DNA from: Deltaproteobacteria bacterium
Lineage (GTDB): Bacteria > Myxococcota_C > UBA6777
Length of the DNA: 64,000 bases
NCBI GenBank assembly: GCA_002731275.1
Contig: PCBK01000070.1
Location: 88,814 to 152,813 of the forward strand
Direction: 5' to 3'
Of this stretch, positions 25,691-34,153 are shown one piece after another (within the stretch, counting starts at the first letter, position 1; the number at the start of each line of letters is the position of its first letter). The notes under the pieces are model-generated. The model saw only the letters and a list, made by a program, of their open reading frames with translations. It ran no database searches and was not told the origin of the DNA. Both the position numbers and the translations under genes were made by a program.

Positions 25691-26461
25691 CTATGTGTCT
25701 TGTGCTTGTCCCTTGGCGAGGTAGCGTTCTCGTGAGAGCTGCTTGTAACCTTGTAAGGTGTCTGGATCAGGAGAGGCGAGGGTAATCTCTCGCTTCTTAC
25801 CGGGGCCATCGGTGCTCGCGATATGGTAGCCAGCCTGCACCATCGCGATGCGGACATGGCTCGCGGCGCTGTATGTCGCCAAAATGCCGTGTGGTGCGAT
25901 CGCGTTGAACGACCATGTAAAGCAGGGTGTAGACCATGACTCCGGGTTGACTTTGGGGCCAAATGGGTCGTGGTAGACGGCGTCTGCTTGTAGCGCAGTG
26001 ACATCGATGTCTTCCCAAGCGCCGATGTGCAACGTGATGTGTTGTGAGCCGTCTTCTGAAACGATCTCCACGGAAGAGGCGTCGGGAGTATTGTGTGCCT
26101 TTTCAAGAAGAGACATCAACAACGCGATATGACTCTCCTCGAAACCTTGCGTTTCGTACGCCAACTCTCTGATGTGTTTTGCTGTCACTGGATTCCAGTC
26201 GACAGTATGGTAGCGTAGTTGTCCACTGGTCGACTGTTCTTTGTGGGTCTTCAGCGTCTGAAGCAGGTTCATCCCACCACCAAGTCCCAACTCCAAAACC
26301 GTCCATGAAGACGTTCTTTGTGGTAGTCGGGTTCCATTGACAAAGACATGTGTCGATTCTGTAGAGGCGCCGTGGGTGGAGCGATAATGTGCGTTGAGGG
26401 TTGGATCGAAGAGCGTGACTGAGCCATCGTCTGTTTTGAATGTTTGGATTTTTGAAGACAT
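25691..26461 (-). CDS. MnmD-like tRNA U34 methyltransferase (stand-alone MnmC N-terminal domain)
   Basis: In bifunctional MnmC the N-terminal domain methylates 5-aminomethyl-2-thiouridine at the tRNA wobble position. ATG 26461 starts 256 residues that open with the family block (FKTDDGSVTLFDPTLNAHYRS), then the SAM site LELGLGGGMNLLQTL (about 54-68), and end the core with VYHDPFGPKVNPESWS. There is no FAD-dependent C-terminal domain, so it is the single-domain form (MnmD in plants and some bacteria). Sequence upstream of this ATG to 26521 is open but overlaps the next gene and has no site. Confidence 0.87.
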   Translation of the reverse strand: MSSKIQTFKTDDGSVTLFDPTLNAHYRSTHGASTESTHVFVNGTRLPQRTSSWTVLELGLGGGMNLLQTLKTHKEQSTSGQLRYHTVDWNPVTAKHIRELAYETQGFEESHIALLMSLLEKAHNTPDASSVEIVSEDGSQHITLHIGAWEDIDVTALQADAVYHDPFGPKVNPESWSTPCFTWSFNAIAPHGILATYSAASHVRIAMVQAGYHIASTDGPGKKREITLASPDPDTLQGYKQLSRERYLAKGQAQDT

Positions 26462-26477
26462 GAGAGTAACCGGCGAG

Positions 26478-26978
26478 TTAGTGGGTTTGGAAGAGCGTTT
26501 GGGATGTGATGGGTGTTCCAAGTACAGAAGGTGTTGGTGAAACGGTTTGTTTGATGTTGGGCTCTTTGGCCGGCGCGTGAGCGACGATCATGATCGCACC
26601 TACGATCATCGTCGCGGCGCCTATTCCACCGACGATATAGCCTACTGGTACGAGGATATTTCCCGCATCATCGAAGCTTTTGACCTCAGTCGCGTCGATG
26701 TCTTTTCCTTGTTCTGCTTGGCTGACGAGTTGGTCTCTGCGGACGATACTTGCGTATCCGAGTGCAAGTGAGACAAAGCCCGCACCGAGAAGCACGCCAC
26801 CAACGGCTTCAAGAGTCCAACCAACAGAGGATGTTGGGGGACGTTGTGGTGCGCTTGCAGCCGATGTCGTCTGAATGATCGTCGTCGGTAACGCTGTCTG
26901 TGCTGACGCTTGAGGACTGTATACAAGCGACCAACCCACGAGCAAGGCGAGCGTCCATGTGAAGGGGCGAAGAAGCAT
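26478..26978 (-). CDS. Exported protein with two hydrophobic segments, unknown function
   Basis: The ATG at 26978 has GAGGAAATAGAG upstream on the minus strand. Residues 1-27 form a signal peptide (MLLRPFTWTLALLVGWSLV, then SPQASAQ). Two further glycine/alanine-rich hydrophobic segments follow at about 53-75 (LEAVGGVLLGAGFVSLALGY) and about 110-135 (ILVPVGYIVGGIGAATMIVG), separated by a polar loop. The layout (signal peptide, linker, two helices with an R-R-D loop) resembles the first gene of the window and is common in myxobacterial envelope proteins. No family is recognised. Confidence 0.75.
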   Translation of the reverse strand: MLLRPFTWTLALLVGWSLVYSPQASAQTALPTTIIQTTSAASAPQRPPTSSVGWTLEAVGGVLLGAGFVSLALGYASIVRRDQLVSQAEQGKDIDATEVKSFDDAGNILVPVGYIVGGIGAATMIVGAIMIVAHAPAKEPNIKQTVSPTPSVLGTPITSQTLFQTH

Positions 26979-26998
26979 CTCTATTTCCTCTCTCTGTA

Positions 26999-27532
26999 TT
27001 AGGGGGCCTGACATTGGGAGGCGCAAATCGAATTGGGGCAGCATGTCGTCTTCATCGGACAGTCTGTGTCAGCACTGCATGAACCACACACCTTAAACGT
27101 CCCAACGTTTGGGACATTCATCTCCATACATGTTTGTCCAGGGCAGCAATCCGTGTCGACTGTACACTGTCCAAAGGCGTCGAGGTTCCCTTTACACTGT
27201 TGGGCAGGCTCTGGGGTCGGCTCTGTCGCTGTATTTTCTGTCTTTGGTGTATCTATTGTGCCTTGTGTATCTGGCACGACAGGTTCAGGTCTGGGTTCGG
27301 GCTTTGGTTCCGCCTTTGGCTCGCTACCTGCGTCTGTTTCGTCTGTTTCGTCACCGCTCACAGGGCGTCTTTCACCGCCACACAGTTCATTTTTGCATGA
27401 GAGATTGTCCCAACAATCGGAATCACTCGTACACTTGAGGCCAAGGGAGGACTTGAGTGGTTCGACACAAGAGACAGGAGACAGTGAGAGCAATACGAGG
27501 CCAAAAAAGCCGTAGAAAAGAAGGCGTTTCAC
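26999..27532 (-). CDS. Cys-rich lipoprotein with acidic Pro/Glu linker
   Basis: The signal peptide ends in LSLSPVSC, a probable lipobox (Cys near 22). A first Cys module follows (LKCTSDSDCWDNLSCKNELC). A Glu/Pro/Lys linker contains repeats of PKPEPRPEP. A C-terminal Cys cluster (QCTVDTDCCPGQTC, CSADTDCPMKTTCCPNSIC) resembles the small disulfide modules (CxxDxDC) frequent in myxobacterial surface proteins. It should sit on the cell envelope. No catalytic function is seen. It ends 20 bp before the next gene on the same strand. Confidence 0.82.
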   Translation of the reverse strand: MKRLLFYGFFGLVLLSLSPVSCVEPLKSSLGLKCTSDSDCWDNLSCKNELCGGERRPVSGDETDETDAGSEPKAEPKPEPRPEPVVPDTQGTIDTPKTENTATEPTPEPAQQCKGNLDAFGQCTVDTDCCPGQTCMEMNVPNVGTFKVCGSCSADTDCPMKTTCCPNSICASQCQAP

Positions 27533-27673
27533 AGGATGATCCCCTTACATATGAAGGATACAACGAACACAAGAGCTACCTGCATGATAGTGCCTGATCC
27601 TCATTTGGCAAGGTGGGAGGCAAAGATTCCCATCGTGATGTTGCGTGTTGGTCTTTGCTTGTGGGGGTTTCTT

Positions 27674-29410
27674 TCAGTGGAGAAAGAGAGGTTGTTCGAG
27701 GTCGTCTTGCCAGCGGTCGAGGAGCTGTTTATGGAGGATGCGATCCTGTGTTTGTCTGATCGCATGTACAATTTGTTGTAAAGATGGGAGGAGCGTCGTT
27801 GGGAGGTCAGAGGGGGGAGAGCGTAGGATGCCATCTATTCGATTCCAACGCCTCTCTAGTTTGTGGAGCATGGACTCATGTTGGAACTCTTCAGTGTGGG
27901 AGAGTATCCAATGCTCAATGCTTGTGGGGAGTTGTTGTGCGACACAGAGCATATCATCCACGACCTCTTGGAGGTGGTGCTCGTTTTGGAGAAGTTGTTG
28001 TGTACATCGATCGAGGAGTGTGAGTGTAAGCTTTGTGTCGAGTGTGTGTGGGATGTTCAGTTTTTGTAGGGTGAGGTGGGCCTCAAGTCGTATACGCTCT
28101 TGTGGGTGCCATTGGGCTTGCTTGAGCAGCGTGATGTGGAGCGCTGGGGGTGTTTTCCATCTGCCTTGTGCACGGATCGCCATCCACTGGAGGGTTGGAT
28201 CTTCGTGTTGGAAAAAGGGCGTCAAATGGGCTTCACAGCCAGTTGTTCCGTGTCGCATGAGCGCTTCGAGTGCTCGAACGTGTAGCGCCGGAAACGCGAG
28301 ATAAGGGATAATAAATTGTTCGATATCTAGCTCGACGTGGGTCATTTGGGAGAGCACACGCAGCGCAAATTTTTGCTTCGCGATGTTGTTGGATGAGAGG
28401 AACACTTGGAGTGATGGAAGTGCGTCTTCTCCGATGCTCGCGAGCGTTTGTGAGATGTCTTTTTCGAGCCAAGGGTGGTTGTGCTGAGAGGTGAGCAGAG
28501 GGATCGCTGGTGTTGCGATGGGGCCGAGTCGTCTCAGCGCTCGGAGGACTTTTTCGTGAAGTGGACCCTCTTGCTGAAGTGGTTGAATGAGTGAGAGCAG
28601 TGGAGGGATCGCGTCTTCTGTCCCGAGATACCCAAGGGCATCGACCGCATGTTCGCGGACCCATGAGAGCTGAATCCCTTCATCGAAATGAGTGGAGTCT
28701 TCGTCGAAAAATTGCAGGAGTTTGTGACAGGCCTCTTGTTTGTCTTTGTCGTTAAGGCCGATACGCAAGAGTGAGTGGGCGATGTCGACCCAAAACGTCA
28801 TACTCGCTGAATAGTCGAGGTGTTCGATCAGATGTGGGATCGCCGGTTGTGCGTGAATGTTGAGTTGGCCGAGCGCGATCGCGGCTTTTTTCTTCAGCGC
28901 GTGGACACCAAATTGAAGCGCTTGGATGAGGATTTGGACGCTCTCTGGTGAGCGGATTTGCCCGAGGGCTTCGGCGGCCATCGTGCTGACACGGATCTTG
29001 GGATCGCGGATCGCTTTTCGAAGCGATGCGAGAGCTGGTAGCGCCTGTTCGCCGAGCTGACCAAGTGCATATGCGGCACATTGTCGGACCCACGCGCTGC
29101 GATCGCGAAGAGAGCTGTTGAGGACCTCGATCACTGACTTCGTCGAAGGTTGGAGGTCACCTAACGAGCGCGCAACTTCACCGCGTACACGATCGTTTGG
29201 ATCTTGTAAGGCTTCGATGAGTGGGGGGATCGCTTGTGGATCACCCAGTCGACCCAGTAACCGCGCAGCATGACGACGTTTTTCGATCTGCTCTGATCGC
29301 AACGCGCGAAGCAAATCCTCAAACGCTTCTTCTGTATCTCCTCGACTCGACCATAGCGTCTCTAACGCGCTTTTTTTGTCTCTCGCGGAATGGAACATCA
29401 AGTGCCTCAT
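27674..29410 (-). CDS. HEAT-repeat protein (PBS-lyase-like repeats)
   Basis: The ATG at 29410 follows AAAGGA on the minus strand. The 578-residue product is an alpha-solenoid. Regular HEAT units are clear in the first 290 residues, for example AARLLGRLGDPQAIPPLIEAL, VRGEVARSLGDLQPSTKSVI, VRQCAAYALGQLGEQALPAL and VSTMAAEALGQIRSPESVQI. The C-terminal half becomes irregular and helical. Such repeats mediate protein binding or act as bilin lyases when beside phycobilisome genes, which are absent here. Cytoplasmic, since no signal peptide is seen. The partner is unknown. Confidence 0.88.
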   Translation of the reverse strand: MRHLMFHSARDKKSALETLWSSRGDTEEAFEDLLRALRSEQIEKRRHAARLLGRLGDPQAIPPLIEALQDPNDRVRGEVARSLGDLQPSTKSVIEVLNSSLRDRSAWVRQCAAYALGQLGEQALPALASLRKAIRDPKIRVSTMAAEALGQIRSPESVQILIQALQFGVHALKKKAAIALGQLNIHAQPAIPHLIEHLDYSASMTFWVDIAHSLLRIGLNDKDKQEACHKLLQFFDEDSTHFDEGIQLSWVREHAVDALGYLGTEDAIPPLLSLIQPLQQEGPLHEKVLRALRRLGPIATPAIPLLTSQHNHPWLEKDISQTLASIGEDALPSLQVFLSSNNIAKQKFALRVLSQMTHVELDIEQFIIPYLAFPALHVRALEALMRHGTTGCEAHLTPFFQHEDPTLQWMAIRAQGRWKTPPALHITLLKQAQWHPQERIRLEAHLTLQKLNIPHTLDTKLTLTLLDRCTQQLLQNEHHLQEVVDDMLCVAQQLPTSIEHWILSHTEEFQHESMLHKLERRWNRIDGILRSPPSDLPTTLLPSLQQIVHAIRQTQDRILHKQLLDRWQDDLEQPLFLH

Positions 29411-29846
29411 ATTTCCTTTTGCTGTCTCTATACAGAGCCAATGTATCTGACCTCCGGGTCCTTGTAAAATTATTGGCAGACGTTGAAATCGTGAGCGATG
29501 TCAGTTGGCTATGCCTTTTTTTGACGTGCATTGTGCTCAGCGCTGAGATTCTTGTTGTCCGATTGTCCCGATCTGATCTGTGAGGGAAAGGGTTTTTCCA
29601 ACGGCGCAGACGGGCAAGAGCTCGCCGATCTGCTGCGATCGTTGAATCTTCCGTTTGACATTCACGTCAATATTCAGAAAATGTCGCTCTTATTGTCGGG
29701 GATAGGGTCTACCTGTCCCCAAGTGAACACGAGCTATTCGTGTTTGTTGTTGATTTTTAGAGTATATGGTGCGGTGGCTATCAAAAGAAGCTCATCTTGC
29801 CCTTCGGCAGGGTGGGGAAGCCAGGCGTCATAAGGAGCAAGTGTTC
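29411..29846. other. Divergent intergenic region between the HEAT-repeat gene and argG
   Basis: A short open frame at 29531-29833 (+) has no site and no protein-like pattern and is not called. The region includes TTGAC-attcac-GTCAA (29655-29670), a 5-bp-arm dyad whose left half is also a perfect -35 box TTGACA, but no -10 match stands 16-18 bp downstream. AAGGAG (29833-29838) is the argG ribosome binding site. Confidence 0.5.
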
Positions 29847-31073
29847 ATGCAAAAAGATACTGTTGTCCTCGCATATTCCGGTGGACTCGATACAAGTTGT
29901 ATTCTCAAGTGGTTGAAGCTCAAAGGTTACCGTGTGCTGGCGTACGTCGCTGATGTTGGACAACGCGAAGACTTTGAACAAGTCCGCGAAAACGCGATCA
30001 AGACAGGCGCGGACGGTGTCTTCATCGAAGATCTCAAGCGGGAGTTTGTCACTGATTATATCTTCCCTGCTGTGTGTGGTAACGCTGTCTATGAGGGACG
30101 CTATTTGCTCGGGACTTCCCTCGCGCGACCGATCATCGCCAAGCGTCAGATCGAGATCGCACAGAGAGAAGGAGCGAAGTTTGTTTCCCACGGCGCGACA
30201 GGCAAAGGAAACGATCAAGTCCGCTTTGAGCTCGCGTATCTCGCACTCGACCCCGACATCGAGATCATCTCCCCTTGGAAAGATCGCGAGTTTCTCGATA
30301 CATTTAAAGGACGTCCCGAGCTGATTCAGTTCTGCCAAACACATAACATCGATATCCCCACTTCCCCCAAAAAACTCTTTAGCATGGACGAAAACCTCTT
30401 CCACAAGAGTTATGAGTCCGGCCCCCTCGAAGACCCCATGACGCCTCCCGAGAAAGATATGTTCACCGTCACGGTCGATCCGATGGACGCGCCTGATGAG
30501 AAGACAGTGATCGAATTGGAGTTTAAAGATGGTGTGCCTGTACGTGTGACGAACATTAACGACAACACCGAACGCACTGATCCTCTTGAGCTGTTTTTGT
30601 ATCTCAACGAGATCGCTTGTGCCAATGGTGTGGGTCGTATTGACATCGTTGAGAACCGCTTTATCGGGATCAAGTCTCGCGGCGTATATGAGACGCCAGG
30701 GGGAACCCTGTTACACGCGGCGCATCGAGATATTGAGGCGATCGCGATGGACAAAGAAGTTCTTCGTCTCCGTGATATGCTCGCTCCCAAACTCGCTGAG
30801 ATCATTTACAACGGTTTCTGGTTTAGCCCAGAGATGGACTTTTTGATGGCTGCGATCAAAAAGAGCCAAGAGTTGATCGACGGCAAAGTTCGCCTCTCTG
30901 TCTACAAAGGGAATGTCCAGACAATCGGTCGTTGGTCGCCAAGCTCTCTGTACAACCAAGATCTGGCGAGTATGGATATCGAAGGTGGTTTCAACCAGGA
31001 AGACTCCACAGGATTTATCCGTATCAACGCGCTGCGCCTTCGTGCACACCGTGCGATCATCGAGCGCTCCTGA
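29847..31073 (+). CDS. argG: Argininosuccinate synthase
   Basis: ArgG joins citrulline and aspartate with ATP to form argininosuccinate, the penultimate step of arginine synthesis. ATG 29847 lies 8 nt after AAGGAG and gives 408 residues, the normal length; an upstream frame start at 29766 would add a non-conserved leader. The PP-loop [17 protein letters not shown] is at about 6-22. [32 protein letters not shown] and ESGPLEDP are family blocks in the correct order. No other arginine genes are in the window (argH is not adjacent). Confidence 0.97.
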   Translation: MQKDTVVLAYSGGLDTSCILKWLKLKGYRVLAYVADVGQREDFEQVRENAIKTGADGVFIEDLKREFVTDYIFPAVCGNAVYEGRYLLGTSLARPIIAKRQIEIAQREGAKFVSHGATGKGNDQVRFELAYLALDPDIEIISPWKDREFLDTFKGRPELIQFCQTHNIDIPTSPKKLFSMDENLFHKSYESGPLEDPMTPPEKDMFTVTVDPMDAPDEKTVIELEFKDGVPVRVTNINDNTERTDPLELFLYLNEIACANGVGRIDIVENRFIGIKSRGVYETPGGTLLHAAHRDIEAIAMDKEVLRLRDMLAPKLAEIIYNGFWFSPEMDFLMAAIKKSQELIDGKVRLSVYKGNVQTIGRWSPSSLYNQDLASMDIEGGFNQEDSTGFIRINALRLRAHRAIIERS

Positions 31074-31087
31074 GATCGAGTTGTCAC

Positions 31088-31714
31088 CTATTTGTCGCCT
31101 TGGGTGTATGTGGGGAGGGGGAGACTCGCTGAGATCGCGACTTGTGGGGAAAATGAAAAGGGTCGCTGGACAAATAGTTTCGCGCCTAATCCGCCTTGAA
31201 TCCCCAACCAGATCAGTCCAATTTTCCAACTGACGCCACTCTCCAGTTGAAGCGCAAATTGCTCCTCAAAGGGCATCAGCACGCGAAAATGACATGGTGC
31301 CGCGAGACCAATAAAGAATCGGAACGCGTTGTTTTGGAAGGCAACCCTTAGTGAGGGAGACAACATAATCGCGAGGGCGGGAGAAAGTGTTTGTAACAAT
31401 AAACCCGCAGCCAACGTCGACTCCAGCGCCCATCCCTTCGTACCTCCTGCCAACCTGAAAAATCTTCCGAATGTCCAGGAGACAGCACTCACTGTCGCGA
31501 GCTCTGTCCCCGTCGCGAGATAGATGTCCGTGTTGACGCCAAATTGTTTGGCATTCCAATAACCAAGTGAGATCTGAGGGACCCCAACCGACAGGTGGAC
31601 GCCCTTCTGTGGTCGTGCGGATGTGCGGAGCGTAAGTGCGGCGACTTGGGTATTGGGGAGCAGCAAGATGAAGAGGGCAACAAGGGAGCGGAGGCTTTTG
31701 GGAGCGTTCTTCAT
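31088..31714 (-). CDS. Exported, probably outer-membrane-like protein of unknown function
   Basis: A signal peptide (KSLRSLVALFILLLPNTQVAA) precedes about 180 residues of alternating amphipathic strands rich in Gly, Leu, Ser and Phe (VHLSVGVPQISLGYW, WALESTLAAGLLLQTLSP), which suits a small beta-barrel. The last residues do not give a clear terminal-Phe signature. Its ATG overlaps the stop of the upstream esterase gene as ATGA (31711-31714), so it is coupled. No family is recognised. Confidence 0.75.
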   Translation of the reverse strand: MKNAPKSLRSLVALFILLLPNTQVAALTLRTSARPQKGVHLSVGVPQISLGYWNAKQFGVNTDIYLATGTELATVSAVSWTFGRFFRLAGGTKGWALESTLAAGLLLQTLSPALAIMLSPSLRVAFQNNAFRFFIGLAAPCHFRVLMPFEEQFALQLESGVSWKIGLIWLGIQGGLGAKLFVQRPFSFSPQVAISASLPLPTYTQGDK

Positions 31715-32631
31715 TGGACAGCTCCTTTTGTCCAGGATGAGATGCCTTTAAAGGCCCCTCGTTCGATCAATTTTTGTGCTGCGCTATCGTTTTTGAGCAC
31801 CATATCAAGCCATGAGTCGATGACGTGTTGTGCATGAGTGCGACTTTGCGCGAGGTCTTTTGCGGCGGGTCCGTCTGTCGCGAGTTCGCTTGCGCTCGCG
31901 TTATCAGTCCAGTCAAAGTGGTTCATGTCGTCGATGACTGCGTAGTATCCTTCTCCTTTAAACTGCTGAAAACCTTCGAGGACACGCGCAGGTGTTGAGC
32001 GTTCGTCGTGTTGTCCTGTCAAAGAGAGCACAGAGCGGGTGGCTTCGATCTCGATGGGGTCACTGCTTGCGGGCCATGCGCCGAGGAGGCAAAGTCCCTT
32101 TATCTCCTTGCGTACCATCCAGTCTGTTACCGAAGTCACACCACCAAGTGAGTGCCCCATCACTGCGACAGGTTGGCTTGTATCATGTGCGCCGTATAGC
32201 GGGCTTTGTCTGTTCGATGTACGTTTTCGAAAGTCATCAAGAGCAAACAAGGAGTTGTCACTTTGTGCCAGCGCAAGGTCGGCGAGATGAGAGCTCATAA
32301 GGACGACGTATCCTCTGCTCGCGATGTGTTGCGCGAGCCAACGATAACGCACCGCACGGACCAACCCGCCATGAATAAACAACACCACCGGGTAGGGGGC
32401 TTTGGTTCGATCCAATTCTCCCTGCGCATCGGAGGGGTAGAGCACATCCACTTGGGCTCCTTCAGTGATGCGCGCTTGGAACATCCATCGCCGCATCGAG
32501 ACTCCATAAGGACCGCGTGCGCCTTCTACCCCTGTTTGCTGGGCTGCCGGCGAGAGCAAAAGCTCCGGCGCACCTCCACACGCTGACAATACGAACAATG
32601 CGGAAAAACATATGAGAAACCAGATCTTCAA
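31711..32631 (-). CDS. Alpha/beta-hydrolase lipoprotein (chlorophyllase/dienelactone-hydrolase-like)
   Basis: The lipobox FVLSACGG (Cys near 18) makes this a lipoprotein. The hydrolase core has the oxyanion strand PVVLFIHGGLVRAVRYRW, the nucleophile elbow VMGHSLGGVTS (Ser about 159) and a candidate catalytic His in VIDDMNHFDWTDN (about 240). The acid is probably the Asp in TGQHDERS. It is likely an envelope-bound esterase of unknown substrate. It is translationally coupled to the following small outer-membrane-like gene. Confidence 0.87.
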   Translation of the reverse strand: MKIWFLICFSALFVLSACGGAPELLLSPAAQQTGVEGARGPYGVSMRRWMFQARITEGAQVDVLYPSDAQGELDRTKAPYPVVLFIHGGLVRAVRYRWLAQHIASRGYVVLMSSHLADLALAQSDNSLFALDDFRKRTSNRQSPLYGAHDTSQPVAVMGHSLGGVTSVTDWMVRKEIKGLCLLGAWPASSDPIEIEATRSVLSLTGQHDERSTPARVLEGFQQFKGEGYYAVIDDMNHFDWTDNASASELATDGPAAKDLAQSRTHAQHVIDSWLDMVLKNDSAAQKLIERGAFKGISSWTKGAVQ

Positions 32632-32792
32632 CGTAACCTCACCTTTGAAAAAGAAATTGTGGTTTGGGGATGTGGCTCATTGGAACACAATATAGTTCGA
32701 GACATCCCAAATGGAAGTTCCTCGCACATATCTTTGTCATGTGGTAGGAAAGGGGAGCTGTTTGAACACGTCCTATAGGGAGATTGTATTTG

Positions 32793-33905
32793 ATGAAAGC
32801 TGAATGGTTGGCTCGTTGGGAAGGGAGACTGAGACCTGTTCTGATGAAGGGACCGCGAGCCTGGGTGATCCGGCAGTACTCACATGGTAGAGCGTCTTTT
32901 CTCAAGCGAATGCTCAACGACAAAGTATCACCTGTTGATGTTCCCAGAGAAGCAGCCCGAACGCTTTGGGGGATTCATTTTCGCTCACCGTTGATGAACG
33001 CTGCGGGGATGTTTAAAAATGCCGAAGGATACCAGATGGTCGCAGCACAAGGCGCTGGTGGTTATCTGTTAGGTACGACGACCGCACGGCCACGCCAAGG
33101 AAACGAGAGAGAAAAGATTCGTCATCCTTTTGCACCATATCCTCGTTCGGGGAGCGCTTCCAACTGGTTGGGTTTGCCCAACGAAGGCCACCTGGCTGTC
33201 GCGAAGAGAGTGGCGTCCTTCGAAAAGGTCGATGGTTGTCCTATCGGCGCGAGTCTGATGACAGATCCAGGTCTCGATGAACAGGAGGCGCTTGAAGGAC
33301 TTGTCGAGGGGTTACGTGCATATGAAGATGCAGGTGTCGATTTCTTGGAGATCAATGAGAGTTGTCCCAATGCTGGCCATGCTCACGATATCGGTGAAGG
33401 ACTCGCACGACGTCTGGCGTATCTTCAGGAGCATTTTCTGGACAAACGCAGACGCCGACTTCCTGTGATTGTGAAGTTCTCCAACGACACTGCGAGTGAA
33501 TCGTTGCCTTCCATCCTCGACTTGTTACTCTCGCTCGGTTTTGATGGGGTGAATGTTGGCAACACTTCGACCCAATACAAAAAGCATCTGGACGCGATCG
33601 CGCCGTCTGAACAAGCACTTTACAATTTCTTTTGCGAGACATTTGGTGGAGGCGTGAGTGGTCGACCATTGAAGAAAACTTCTTTGTCACTAGCGTCGAC
33701 CTGTATGAACTACCTCAAAGAGAAGCCATCTGAACGTGAGTTTCACGTGATACGGACTGGAGGTGTCGAGGGCGTCGAAGATGTCAAGGCTTCTGAGGAG
33801 CATCGCATTGCCTTGAATCAGTGGTATACCGGATATTTTGAGTCTTTTTCGCGGGACGGACACCAACTGTATGCCAGATTGTATGAGAGACTGTACACAA
33901 AGTAG
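32793..33905 (+). CDS. Dihydroorotate dehydrogenase-like flavoprotein, divergent
   Basis: The TIM-barrel family blocks occur in order: RSPLMNAAGMFKNAEGYQ, GYLLGTTTARPRQGNE, SNWLGLPNEG, FLEINESCPNAGH, PVIVKFSNDTASE, GVNVGNTSTQYKK and IRTGGVEGVEDV. True PyrD has NxSCPN or NxSSPN, VKxxPD and NTT at these places, so FMN binding is plausible but several positions differ. Its candidate catalytic Cys is in the ESCPN loop. ATG 32793 is preferred, 9 nt after TAGGGAG; a TTG at 32784 overlaps the site. No other pyrimidine genes are adjacent. It could be a divergent PyrD or an enzyme of another substrate. Confidence 0.8.
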   Translation: MKAEWLARWEGRLRPVLMKGPRAWVIRQYSHGRASFLKRMLNDKVSPVDVPREAARTLWGIHFRSPLMNAAGMFKNAEGYQMVAAQGAGGYLLGTTTARPRQGNEREKIRHPFAPYPRSGSASNWLGLPNEGHLAVAKRVASFEKVDGCPIGASLMTDPGLDEQEALEGLVEGLRAYEDAGVDFLEINESCPNAGHAHDIGEGLARRLAYLQEHFLDKRRRRLPVIVKFSNDTASESLPSILDLLLSLGFDGVNVGNTSTQYKKHLDAIAPSEQALYNFFCETFGGGVSGRPLKKTSLSLASTCMNYLKEKPSEREFHVIRTGGVEGVEDVKASEEHRIALNQWYTGYFESFSRDGHQLYARLYERLYTK

Positions 33906-34153
33906 CGGAGCGATACGTCTCATGCTGAGGGCTGTTCCACCTGGAATATCGCTATGATTCCTTTGTAAAAAACGCCTGCCCGAAGTCTCCTATACCGTTT
34001 TGGGTCTTTCCATACGACGTATCGTGGTATATAACACTGGATGTTTTAAACAAATACACAAGCATTTCCAATGCAGTCATCCTGCAATGTGTTGCAAGAG
34101 GTGACATGATAAATGGTAATCCTCACATGTCATTCCAGAGGAGTAGTTGACTC

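Noticed and set aside
29531..29833. 100-residue open frame ahead of argG
   Set aside because: No start site and no protein-like pattern; it runs into the argG leader.
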